From Elephas maximus indicus (taxonomy: Eukaryota > Chordata > Mammalia > Proboscidea > Elephantidae): a DNA stretch of 64,000 nucleotides. Location: positions 59,996,607 through 60,060,606 of the forward strand of contig NC_064835.1 of assembly GCF_024166365.1 (NCBI RefSeq). The letters run 5' to 3'. Each line of letters begins with the position of its first letter. Position 1 is the stretch's first letter. The position numbers and the translations under genes were made by a program. The notes below the pieces were generated by a model that saw nothing but the letters and a program-made list of their open reading frames with translations, searched no databases and was not told where the DNA came from. Of the stretch, positions 60,901 to 64,000 are shown piece by piece.

Positions 60901-62187
60901 GTCTCCTGGTTATGCTGCCACCATCTCTGCCACTGCTTCTCACCATCTTGTGCCATCTCTGGTGTTACAGTTCTTTGTCTCCTGGGTCTAGGAGGTTCTC
61001 AGCACAGGGACCCAAGGTTCAAAAGGTGCACTCCACTCTTAGCTTTTCTTTCTTGGTGGTAGTGAGGTCTCCTCTGTGCTCTGAGATTGGCTCGCTTTTA
61101 AGCCTGGCGAGATGGCAGAACTGAACAATCCCCTCGTGGGGTTCCTTTCACCTTATTTGCATAGTCCCCCCCTCACAGGGGTTCCATGTACCTTATTTGC
61201 ATTATTAGCAAGCTATCCAGTCCCCTTGGTAGCCCACAAACACCTTATTTGCATGTTGTTCCATGTTGTCTTGGTGATCAAGAGTAACTTTCATAGTCAA
61301 AAAGACCTACGCCTTTTGTACTGTTTCTAAAATGTTTTGTACTTTCCCTAAATTTAATCTTATGCACAGATTGTGATGAGATTGCCGAATTTTTGAATCA
61401 CTTCATTGAGCTTGGCATCATTGGCCTCTTTCAGCACTTTGCATTCAACCTTATGGGCTGCTCATCATCAAAGTGACTTCACCTCTTTATCGCTCACTGG
61501 CTGGCCATGAGTGCCTCAGATGTTGTTGTTAGGTGCTGTTCAGTCAGTTCCGACTCATAGCAACCCTATATACAGCAGAATGAAACACTGCCCAGTCCTG
61601 TGCCATCCTCACAATCATTGTTATGCTTGAGCCCATTGTTGCAGTCCCTGTGTCAGTCCATCTCATTGAGGGCCTTCTTCTTTTTCACTGACCCTCTACC
61701 AAGCATGATGTCCTTCTTCAGGGACTGGTCCCTCCTGATAATATGTCCAAAGTACGTGAGACAAAAACCTCACCATCCTTGCTTTTAATCAGCATTCTGG
61801 TTGTACTTTTTTCAAGACAGATTTGTTCATTCTTCTGGCAGTCCATAGTATATTCAGTATTCTTTGCCAATACCATATTTGCATAGTCCCACACAATCAT
61901 TTTGTAGGAGTCACAAGACCATGGTGAGAAAGTCCATATAAAAGTGATTTTTCACACTATACTAGTTAGTAGTTATTTTAAAACCTGATTTTGTGTGCAT
62001 GTACAAACTTATAAAAAAAAAATTATACCAATGTTAAATTACTTTTTTTTGTTGTTAAACATATTTCCACCTATGGTCATCATTTATACTTTTCAAATTT
62101 TCATATACAGGGCTTACTTAAATCCATTGTTTCAAGAATAAAGAAGGCAATAGAAGATGATGTTTTTATTCCTCTGTATCCAAAGAG
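21947..62187 (+). CDS. GCFC2: GCFC2, exons 1-13 of the coding region (3' exons outside window)
   Basis: Spliced gene built from 13 coding exons: 21947-22205, 30704-30832, 32401-32625, 33705-33802, 38938-39053, 41033-41219, 43352-43475, 44831-44912, 45406-45518, 46485-46684, 48496-48643, 53316-53437, 62111-62187. Total is 1880 nt, about 626 codons, ending in phase 2. Every junction is GT-AG and preserves frame. The N-terminus ([12 protein letters not shown]) and stretches such as [20 protein letters not shown] match GCFC2 as I remember it from human. The N-terminal third is acidic and serine-rich, probably disordered. Residues about 255-380 are charged and helix-prone. The part from about residue 440 enters the conserved GCFC domain. 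Known role of the family: nuclear pre-mRNA splicing through the lariat-intron complex. The paralogue PAXBP1 is less likely because the N-terminus and exon 10-12 peptides fit GCFC2. About 155 C-terminal residues should lie to the right. Confidence 0.96.
23112..23298 (-). mobile_element. AfroSINE (long form), intron 1
   Basis: Antisense: CCAGTTGCCCTCCAGTCATT, AAGCAGGCTGCCACATCATT, TGTGCTGCCAGGACTCC. Diverged. Confidence 0.8.
23503..24178 (-). mobile_element. L1 3' UTR, antisense, intron 1
   Basis: A T-rich start, GTGAAAGTATACACAGCAAA, then TGCTACAGCAAAGAGAGACC, related to the antisense L1 at 51319-52118 but more diverged. Likely an older subfamily of the same L1 lineage. Confidence 0.65.
24179..25015. 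other. Intron 1, nothing recognised
   Basis: AT-rich single-copy-looking sequence with short open frames only. Confidence 0.35.
27368..27540 (-). mobile_element. AfroSINE inserted in L1, first of a pair
   Basis: Antisense: AACCCGTCGTTGTTGAGTCA tail, CTTAACCACAGCACCACCAG head. Flanked by exact ATTAGCCATT (27358-27367 and 27543-27552). Confidence 0.93.
27553..27711 (-). mobile_element. AfroSINE inserted in L1, second of a pair
   Basis: Antisense: AGTGCCATCAAGTCGATTCC tail, TTTAATCATTGCACCTC head. After it the L1 resumes at CCATTAGAGAGATGCAGATC. Confidence 0.93.
29454..30100. other. Intron 1; hAT remnant, otherwise unrecognised
   Basis: GATGGACCACACTTTGAGAACCACGG (29756-29781) resembles a hAT (MER5-type) end. 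The rest is AT-rich and unassigned. Confidence 0.4.
30101..30350 (+). repeat. MIR, intron 1
   Basis: TTGTGACTTGGAGCATGTTC, GTGTCCTCATCATTAATAAC and CCTGGCACATAGTAAG follow the MIR core and tail. About 350 bp upstream of exon 2. Confidence 0.65.
30704..30832 (+). CDS. GCFC2: GCFC2 exon 2, acidic serine-rich region, residues 87-129
   Basis: Encodes [20 protein letters not shown] then a run of acidic and serine residues to SSA, matching the human acidic segment. Two acceptors are possible: TTGTTAG ending at 30703, which gives the human-like SES-ESRT join, and CTTGTTAG ending at 30682, which would add 7 in-frame residues. The second is chosen from my recollection of the human protein. The donor GCAG|GTTGGT at 30832/30833 keeps phase 1 and joins to exon 3 as SSAVRIPD. 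Serines next to acidic residues look like CK2-type phosphorylation sites (inference). Confidence 0.88.
31172..31312 (+). mobile_element. AfroSINE, intron 2
   Basis: AAGTGATTAAGAGCTCGGCT, TCAGCAGTTAGAATCTACCA, ACTATGAGTCAGAATCAGCT. Short form. Confidence 0.88.
31343..32160 (-). mobile_element. Tigger/pogo-like DNA transposon remnant, intron 2
   Basis: The left end (GTAGTCCCCAGTTTACAGTG ... ATAAGTTGGTTCTGATGTAA) resembles a Tigger terminal repeat. Minus-strand translation gives a transposase C-terminal tail with blocks [23 protein letters not shown] and [20 protein letters not shown], like the ends of pogo/Tigger transposases. Stops and shifts are present. An old dead copy. Confidence 0.62.
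32401..32625 (+). CDS. GCFC2: GCFC2 exon 3, residues 130-204
   Basis: The acceptor TTTCGTTCAG ends at 32400. The exon reads [20 protein letters not shown], then QDDYISLDV, an acidic stretch ([13 protein letters not shown]) and [10 protein letters not shown]. The RKRELAR block is one of the most conserved N-terminal motifs in the family. The donor ACAA|GTATTT at 32625/32626 is weak (A at -1, poor +4 to +6), but it is the only GT that keeps frame with exon 4. Phase is 1 in and 1 out. Confidence 0.94.
33228..33610 (+). repeat. MIR, split by a MITE, intron 3
   Basis: GGTGCTGAAGTCAGATCACT, ACAAGTCACTTAACCTCCCA, AATTTCCTCATTTTATAAAT, interrupted at 33399, with ACATGTAAAATGCTCCT resuming after 33588. 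Confidence 0.75.
33399..33585. mobile_element. Palindromic TA-flanked MITE, copy 2, intron 3
   Basis: 187 bp with inverted ends: CATGCGCCTTCTACGTTTGT near the left and the reverse complement-like CAAACAAACGTAGAAGGC at the right. The flanking TA at 33397-33398 and 33586-33587 is the target duplication. It splits a MIR, which fixes its boundaries. Relative of 778-951. Confidence 0.85.
33705..33802 (+). CDS. GCFC2: GCFC2 exon 4, residues 205-237
   Basis: The acceptor is a T-rich tract of about 20 bases followed by GTAG ending at 33704. The exon reads [20 protein letters not shown] then [24 protein letters not shown] is a strongly conserved GCFC2 motif. The donor GAG|GTAATA at 33802/33803 ends in phase 0. 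A palindromic MITE lies about 120 bp upstream and an AT-rich hairpin about 660 bp downstream. Confidence 0.95.
34203..34383 (-). mobile_element. RTE1 3' fragment, intron 4
   Basis: Antisense RTE end: TGTTAGGTGCAGTTGAGTCA, TTGAGCCCATTGTTGCAGCC, CTTCACTGACCCTCTACTTT. Confidence 0.85.
34461..34583. repeat. Perfect palindrome, 60-bp arms, 3-bp spacer
   Basis: Left arm 34461-34520, spacer ACA (34521-34523), right arm 34524-34583. I compared base by base: all 60 positions are complementary. The match stops exactly at the arm ends (A at 34460 and A at 34584 do not pair). Confidence 0.95.
35141..35581 (-). repeat. MLT1-type LTR, intron 4
   Basis: TGCATCAGTTTCCTGTGGCT start, CAGAACTTTATTCTCTTACC, GAAGCTGGAAGTCCAAAATC, end at GTTCAGCCCACTACGG. 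Antisense MaLR-type LTR. Confidence 0.68.
35582..36535. other. Intron 4, nothing recognised
   Basis: AT-rich, no gene or family recognised. Confidence 0.35.
36540..38735 (+). mobile_element. RTE1/BovB-like LINE, long copy, intron 4
   Basis: 2.2 kb in sense from the late endonuclease region to the 3' tail CCTAACAACAACAC. Reverse-transcriptase motifs are visible: [55 protein letters not shown] (catalytic Asp) and a downstream TATGCAGATGAC (YADD, about 38052). A homopolymer expansion (A11 then G12-C-G8) at 37332-37363 and other shifts break the frame. It is inactive. Confidence 0.93.
38938..39053 (+). CDS. GCFC2: GCFC2 exon 5, residues 238-275
   Basis: The acceptor TTATTTCTAG ends at 38937. 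The exon reads [20 protein letters not shown] then [19 protein letters not shown]. The [15 protein letters not shown] segment matches human GCFC2 almost residue for residue. The donor is the full consensus AG|GTAAGT at 39053/39054, phase 2. The intron before it holds a 2.2-kb RTE copy. Confidence 0.95.
39575..39733 (-). mobile_element. AfroSINE, diverged, intron 5
   Basis: Antisense: GTTGAGTGCCTTCGAGCCTA, TGGTTTCCTGGGCTGTAATC, GTTGCTTAACCAGGGCT. An old long-form copy. Confidence 0.75.
39734..41032. other. Intron 5, nothing recognised
   Basis: AT-rich single-copy-like sequence. Confidence 0.35.
41033..41219 (+). CDS. GCFC2: GCFC2 exon 6, helical region, residues 276-338
   Basis: The acceptor TTTGTTTAG ends at 41032. 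The exon encodes [20 protein letters not shown], then [20 protein letters not shown] and a helix-rich part ending in [10 protein letters not shown]. The pattern of Leu, Ile and charged residues fits a coiled coil. The donor AAAG|GTACAT at 41219/41220 is phase 0 and joins directly to [10 protein letters not shown] in exon 7. Confidence 0.95.
41220..42712. other. Intron 6, mostly unrecognised AT-rich DNA
   Basis: T-rich with a poly(T) run at about 41742-41759. A TTTTTGGTTCTG-rich part around 41700-41990 may be an old antisense LINE. Nothing firm. Confidence 0.35.
42715..42920 (-). mobile_element. AfroSINE (long form), intron 6
   Basis: AAAACCAAACCCACTGCTGT tail, CTTTACAGAAGCAGACTGCC central block, GTGCCACCAGGGCTCT head. 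Preceded by a short CA repeat. Confidence 0.92.
42921..42961 (+). repeat. TG microsatellite between two AfroSINEs
   Basis: About 30 bases of (TG)n at 42925-42953, followed by TATACGTATACC. Confidence 0.95.
42962..43120 (-). mobile_element. AfroSINE (short form), intron 6
   Basis: ACCAAACCCATTGCCATCGA tail, TTAACCACTATACCCCCAGG head. Same orientation as its neighbour across the TG repeat. Confidence 0.92.
43205..43276 (-). mobile_element. RTE1 3' scrap, intron 6
   Basis: Antisense: TGTTAGATGCTATCTAGCCA, then CTATATACAACAGAAAGAAA. A TAGA repeat lies just upstream (about 43135-43160). It ends about 75 bp before exon 7. Confidence 0.75.
43352..43475 (+). CDS. GCFC2: GCFC2 exon 7, residues 339-379
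   Basis: The acceptor TGTATTTCAG ends at 43351. The exon reads [20 protein letters not shown] then [20 protein letters not shown], continuing the helical segment. [18 protein letters not shown] is a hallmark of this protein. The donor TCAC|GTTAGT at 43475/43476 has an unusual C at -1. Phase 1 joins to GC AAA in exon 8 to make Arg-Lys. Immediately upstream are two AfroSINEs, a TG repeat and an RTE scrap, all within about 640 bp. Confidence 0.94.
44058..44262 (+). mobile_element. AfroSINE (long form), intron 7
   Basis: GAGCCCTGCTGGCACAATAG head, GAGAAAGATGTGGCAGTCTG central block, TTATGTGTCAGAATTGAGTC tail. Confidence 0.92.
44524..44678 (+). mobile_element. AfroSINE (short form), intron 7
   Basis: GAAACCCTGGTGGCATAGTG head, GGAATCCACCAGGCGCTCCT, GTCGCTGTGAGTCGGAATCA tail. 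Close to consensus. Confidence 0.94.
44831..44912 (+). CDS. GCFC2: GCFC2 exon 8, residues 380-406
   Basis: The acceptor TCATTTGCAG ends at 44830. The exon reads [20 protein letters not shown] then EEMESR. It is short but matches human in the DEKTQ.ILEE.ESRR block. The donor CGAAG|GTAGCT at 44912/44913 ends in phase 2. The exon is 82 nt and would shift the frame if skipped. Confidence 0.92.
45406..45518 (+). CDS. GCFC2: GCFC2 exon 9, residues 407-444
   Basis: The acceptor CAAATACAG ends at 45405. The exon reads [20 protein letters not shown] then [17 protein letters not shown]. The basic RRRQAR run followed by an acidic SSDDELP patch is conserved. SSDDE is a candidate CK2 phosphorylation site (inference). 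The donor CCAAG|GTCAGT at 45518/45519 ends in phase 1, completing Gly with exon 10. Confidence 0.94.
45838..45985 (+). mobile_element. AfroSINE (short form), intron 9
   Basis: TGGAAACCCTGGTGGCACAG head, ACCAAGCGCTCCTTGGAAAC, ATGAGTCAGAATCGACTCAA tail, then a T-rich end. Confidence 0.92.
46045..46325 (+). repeat. MIR, intron 9
   Basis: GAGCTTCGGAGTCAAATAGA, TTGGGTTTGAAT, CAAATTCCTTGACCTCTCCA, TATAGCAGGGACTCAATAAG. An A run (about 46091-46105) and extra T-rich sequence interrupt it. Confidence 0.75.
46485..46684 (+). CDS. GCFC2: GCFC2 exon 10, start of GCFC domain, residues 445-511
   Basis: The acceptor TTGTTTACAG ends at 46484. The exon reads [20 protein letters not shown], then [20 protein letters not shown] and [20 protein letters not shown] ending IDWNPLK. 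This is the core family signature: the FQQWR..FP.SYY.A.ISLC.PKL..P..R.QL..WNPL pattern is shared with PAXBP1. It is therefore strong evidence for a GCFC-domain protein. The donor AAG|GTAATT at 46684/46685 is phase 0. Confidence 0.96.
47040..47480 (+). repeat. Old interspersed repeat, intron 10
   Basis: Purine-rich wording such as AGTGATAGTGGCCTGATGAA and GGAAGGCTATTGCTATAATT resembles a widespread ancient mammalian repeat also seen at 49860-51300. I cannot name the family. Confidence 0.4.
47563..47730 (+). mobile_element. AfroSINE (short form), with exact target duplication, intron 10
   Basis: TGGAAACCCTGGTGGTGTAG head to TTGGAACCGACTTGACGGCA tail. Flanked by exact CCTAGTAAGC at 47553-47562 and 47731-47740. 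Confidence 0.95.
48215..48300 (+). repeat. MIR tail, intron 10
   Basis: GTCCTGGCACACAGTGGGCA, then ATTCGTTGTATGAACGAATG. 3' end of a MIR. Confidence 0.6.
48496..48643 (+). CDS. GCFC2: GCFC2 exon 11, residues 512-560
   Basis: The acceptor TTATAAGCAG ends at 48495. The exon reads [20 protein letters not shown], then [20 protein letters not shown] and [13 protein letters not shown] and the acidic linker before INKT.IP.LT match human. The donor ACAG|GTACTA at 48643/48644 leaves phase 1. Confidence 0.95.
51319..52118 (-). mobile_element. L1 3' UTR insertion, exact target duplication, intron 11
   Basis: Antisense L1 3' end: a poly(T) start, AGTGAAAGTTTACAGTTCAA, CAGTCTCAGTCAGACTGTTA, AAGACCCCAGATGCCACTCA. 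Flanked by exact GCTGGGCAGCT at 51308-51318 and 52119-52129. Same 3' UTR family as the L1s at 4262 and 7725. Confidence 0.92.
52144..52197 (+). repeat. 27-bp tandem duplication, intron 11
   Basis: GGTGATGAATTGAAAG then YATGTTTTCCT, twice (52144-52170, 52171-52197), differing at one base. Confidence 0.95.
53316..53437 (+). CDS. GCFC2: GCFC2 exon 12, residues 561-601
   Basis: The acceptor TTGTTTCAG ends at 53315. The exon reads [20 protein letters not shown] then [20 protein letters not shown] plus Q. The WDPLSTSQT block is conserved across the family. The chosen donor CAG|GTAGTA at 53437/53438 keeps the six residues VSKGKQ, which have a human counterpart as I recall it. A second in-frame donor, GAA|GTAAGT at 53419/53420, would drop those six residues. 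Phase 0 out. Confidence 0.92.
53438..54539. other. Intron 12, nothing recognised
   Basis: AT-rich, no gene or family recognised. Confidence 0.35.
54540..54780. repeat. Ancient MIR/L2-type fragment, intron 12
   Basis: CATTTTACAGATGAAGTAAC then TGAGTCTTGAAAACTTGTTC matches the widespread 'TTTTACAGATGAGGAAACTGAG' ancient-repeat phrase. Family call is tentative. Confidence 0.45.
55465..55705 (-). repeat. MER20-type hAT element, intron 12
   Basis: Antisense: AGCCTTGGCACTGTAGACAT, CCACTAGATGCCAGTAGCAC, ACCAAAAATGTCTCTAGACA, CCAGTTGAGAATCAGTGG. Follows MER20 across its length, with a GGGGT repeat expansion at 55516-55540. Confidence 0.82.
55928..56214 (-). mobile_element. RTE1 3' fragment, intron 12
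   Basis: Antisense: GTCGAGTCGGTTCCAACTCA, CTTGAGCCCATTGTTGCAGC, AACATGTCCAAAGTATGTGA, TTCTGGTTGTACTA. Confidence 0.9.
56215..59004. other. Intron 12, nothing firm
   Basis: AT-rich. Simple repeats only: a GGGTG/GTGTG tract at about 57533-57562 and (TTG)n at 58026-58042. 58600-58800 may be an old LINE end. No gene recognised. Confidence 0.35.
59005..59672 (-). repeat. ERV-type LTR, copy J, intron 12
   Basis: Antisense LTR: GTGGTTTATTAGGGAAGTAA (AATAAA on the minus strand), GATGCACTCCATTCCCATCT, CTTATTTGTATTATTAGCCA and CCATATAAAAGTGATACATC. Parallel to 60533-61955. ERV1-like by style; class uncertain. Confidence 0.7.
59790..60365 (+). repeat. Ancient L1 ORF2 3' fragment, intron 12
   Basis: ATACAATGAGATATGACTAC, CATACATTGTTGGTGGGAAT, TATTTGTGATAGTCTCTAAA, CAACCTGGATAAATGAAGAT are diverged L1 ORF2 C-terminal phrases. 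Confidence 0.7.
60533..61955 (-). repeat. ERV-type LTR, copy K, split, intron 12
   Basis: Same family as copy J: GGGGTTTATTGGGAGAGTAA, AGGTGCACTCCACTCTTAGC, CTTATTTGCATTATTAGCAA. Broken at about 61262 and resuming at about 61868 with ATTTGCATAGTCCCACACAA and CCATATAAAAGTGATTTTTC. The insert holds an unrecognised segment and an RTE end. Confidence 0.72.
61523..61866 (-). mobile_element. RTE1 3' fragment inside LTR copy K
   Basis: Antisense: TTGTTAGGTGCTGTTCAGTC, TGCTTGAGCCCATTGTTGCA, AATATGTCCAAAGTACGTGA, GGCAGTCCATAGTATATTCA. The longest of the 3'-only RTE scraps. Confidence 0.9.
62111..62187 (+). CDS. GCFC2: GCFC2 exon 13, residues 602-626, last exon in window
   Basis: The acceptor CATATACAG ends at 62110. 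The exon reads [20 protein letters not shown] then PLYPK and the first two bases of the next codon. Matches human [23 protein letters not shown]. The donor AG|GTAAGA at 62187/62188 ends in phase 2. I see no exon 14 before the end of the window. The intron before it (about 8.7 kb) is the longest internal intron apart from intron 1. Confidence 0.94.
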
Positions 62188-62413
62188 GTAAGAGCTGTTC
62201 ATTTTTAGATTGGTTGAAATAACTATCCGTGTAATATAGATTTATTTAAGAATATAATGAAACCATGTAAATATTTTCAAAGCACAGATACACATATTCT
62301 ATTAAGATGCAAGTTGACATCTCAAAAAATATTTCTCAGGCACCTACTGTGTGACAGGAATGATGGTTAGCATTTGGCAGACATACTTTTCTTATGGTAT
62401 CCTGGGAACATGA

Positions 62414-62640
62414 GGAGCCCTGGTGACACAGCTGTTAGGAACATGAGAGGTGGCATAGCAGAGTGGCGAGGAACACAGATCATGGAGACTGGATCCACCA
62501 TTTGACCTGGGGCCTCGCTATGCGTCAGTGTCCTCATCTGTAAAATGGAGATACAATTCGTACTTACCTCACAGGATGTTGAGGATGAAGAACCGGTTCA
62601 GAACAGAACAGGACTGGCACAGAAGCAGCGCAGCATAAGG
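62414..62640 (+). repeat. AfroSINE head stub and MIR, intron 13
   Basis: GAGCCCTGGTGACACAGCTG (62414-62433) is a lone SINE head. A MIR follows with GTGTCCTCATCTGTAAAATG and TTACCTCACAGGATGTTGAG. Confidence 0.65.
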
Positions 62641-62861
62641 CCTAGAAGCCCACTGAGGGGCCAGAAACTGCATCAGTGAATTCTGCAGTCACATTAAATT
62701 AGGAAACAGGTAGTATTTGATACAAGTTCATACAGGTGCTAAAAACATCTGTTTATAGTGGAATGGTTTATGAACTGTAGCTATCCAGTGGGTACTCCTC
62801 AGAGGTTGGAAGAGCTTTATGGAGGGGGACAAAGAAAGGAACCTGAGTTTTCTGAGTGGAG

Positions 62862-63064
62862 TACCTGGGTGGTGCTAACAGTTAACGTGTTTGCCGCGCT
62901 TACCGAAGGGTTGGTAGTTCAAGTCCACCCAAAGGTGCATGAGAAAAAAAGGCCTGGTGATCTACTTCCAAAAAAATCAGCCATTGAAAACCCTATGGTG
63001 CACAGTTCTACTCTGACACACATCAGGTCACCATGAGTCAGGTCAATTCGACAACAACTGGTAA
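62862..63064 (+). mobile_element. AfroSINE (long form), intron 13
   Basis: TACCTGGGTGGTGCTAACAG head, GTAGTTCAAGTCCACCC, GAAAACCCTATGGTGCACAG, CATGAGTCAGGTCAATTCGA tail. Confidence 0.88.
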
Positions 63065-63174
63065 TCTTTTGGTAGGCTAGATAGATTTAACGTTTTAAAC
63101 CATGAAGAAACGTCTGCAAGCAAAAATTCTGGCAAGATTTGTTTTATAACTTTTTAGGTAAGTAAGACATTCAC

Positions 63175-63537
63175 ATGGTTCAAACGTGTGTTTATTTATT
63201 TATTTATATAATGAAAAGACTTACTCCCTCCTACTCCTGCCTGCTGTCCACCCAGTTTCTGCCCTTCTCCCTTGTATACGTACTTACACATGTAATAATA
63301 ATCACTTTTTTTTTTTTTTTTTTAGAATTCCTTCATGCAAATACAAGTAAATGCTGATAATTGCTATAATCTTCTTTTGCCCTTGCTTTCTGTAGAAAAG
63401 AATGGATACTGTAAATGGCTGGAACCAATGTTTCGTACCTTACTTTTTTCACTTAGTAAATCTTTAAGACCTTTTCATGTCATGTTTAAGTACTTTTTTC
63501 ATTTTTTTAAGCTGCATAGTATTTCATAATATAGATG
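63175..63537. other. Intron 13, nothing firm
   Basis: TTTA repeats (63190-63208) and a T run (63307-63324). The ACCTTACTTTTTTCACTTAG phrase suggests an old LINE end, unassigned. Confidence 0.35.
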
Positions 63538-63738
63538 TACTGAAACTGATGGTGGCACAGTGGTTATCCTCGACTGCTAACCGAACGGTCAGTGGTTCGA
63601 AACCACCACCTGCTCCACAGGAGAAAGATGTGGCAGTCTGCTTCTATAAAGATTACAGCCTTGGAGACCCTATGAGGCAGTTCTACTCTGTCCTGTAGGG
63701 TTGCTGTGAGTCAGAAGCAATTTGTTGGCAGTGGGTAT
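63538..63738 (+). mobile_element. AfroSINE (long form), intron 13
   Basis: TGATGGTGGCACAGTGGTTA head, GAGAAAGATGTGGCAGTCTG, TAAAGATTACAGCCTTGG, GGTTGCTGTGAGTCAGAAGC tail. Confidence 0.92.
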
Positions 63739-64000
63739 ATATACAGGTAACTGATAAGCATATAAGTGGTTTCCATTACCAACGATGAGGTCGTGAATGA
63801 CCTTGTACGCATGTCATTCTGTATGTGTGCAAGTATATCCACAGGGGGCATTTGCAGAAGTGCAGCTGTTGGGTCACAGTGTACATGCGTTTGTCATTTT
63901 GATAGATACCACCAGGTATCACCAGCACCTTCATTTATTTTCCATTAAGGCTATTTGGTTGCTTAAAAAAAAAAAAACTCAGTTTTTTAATTCCTGGTTC

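Noticed and set aside
62969..63010. A possible GCFC2 exon 14 reading PKKSAIENPM, close to the human continuation PKSAVEN
   Set aside because: The bases belong to the AfroSINE at 62862-63064 (same text as other SINE copies), there is no proper acceptor before it, and the frame runs on into SINE sequence. The resemblance is chance.

Overview
This is a mammalian nuclear window with spliced exons, GT-AG introns and dense retroelements. The young repeats point to an afrotherian, most likely an elephant or close paenungulate relative. About thirty copies or fragments of the tRNA-derived AfroSINE are scattered on both strands, alongside RTE1 (BovB-like) LINEs and lineage-specific L1 copies with intact target-site duplications. 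Species assignment is inference from repeat families; no search was run.

The one protein-coding gene is GCFC2 (C2orf3, GC-rich sequence DNA-binding factor 2) on the + strand. The first 13 coding exons lie between 21947 and 62187 and encode about 626 residues. All exon frames are open and every junction keeps phase, so it reads as a functional gene. The remaining C-terminal exons lie beyond the right edge; human GCFC2 is, as I recall, about 781 residues. The start codon sits in a CpG island (about 21750-22340), the likely promoter. The family works in pre-mRNA splicing (lariat-intron / late spliceosome complex); its old 'DNA-binding factor' name comes from early work.

Positions 1-21750 are upstream intergenic DNA with no recognised gene: a minus-strand ERV-L-like provirus fragment with its 5' LTR and primer-binding site, several MLT1-type LTRs (one nested in another), an RTE copy split by an L1 tail, a 5'-truncated L1 sitting inside an LTR, and many AfroSINEs. 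Introns carry the same repeats: an internally deleted L1 flanked by an 11-bp target duplication (intron 1), a Tigger-like transposase remnant (intron 2), a palindromic TA-flanked MITE (intron 3), a long RTE copy (intron 4), a minus-strand L1 tail (intron 11) and two related LTRs (intron 12).

The most unusual single structure is a perfect inverted repeat in intron 4: two 60-bp arms separated by 3 bp (34461-34583). Next are a tandem splice acceptor at exon 2 (21 bp apart, in frame), competing donors at exons 2 and 12, and a 39-bp tandem duplication in an L1 that creates its own stop codon. No CRISPR, operon or other prokaryotic feature is present, and I found no convincing undescribed system beyond these.
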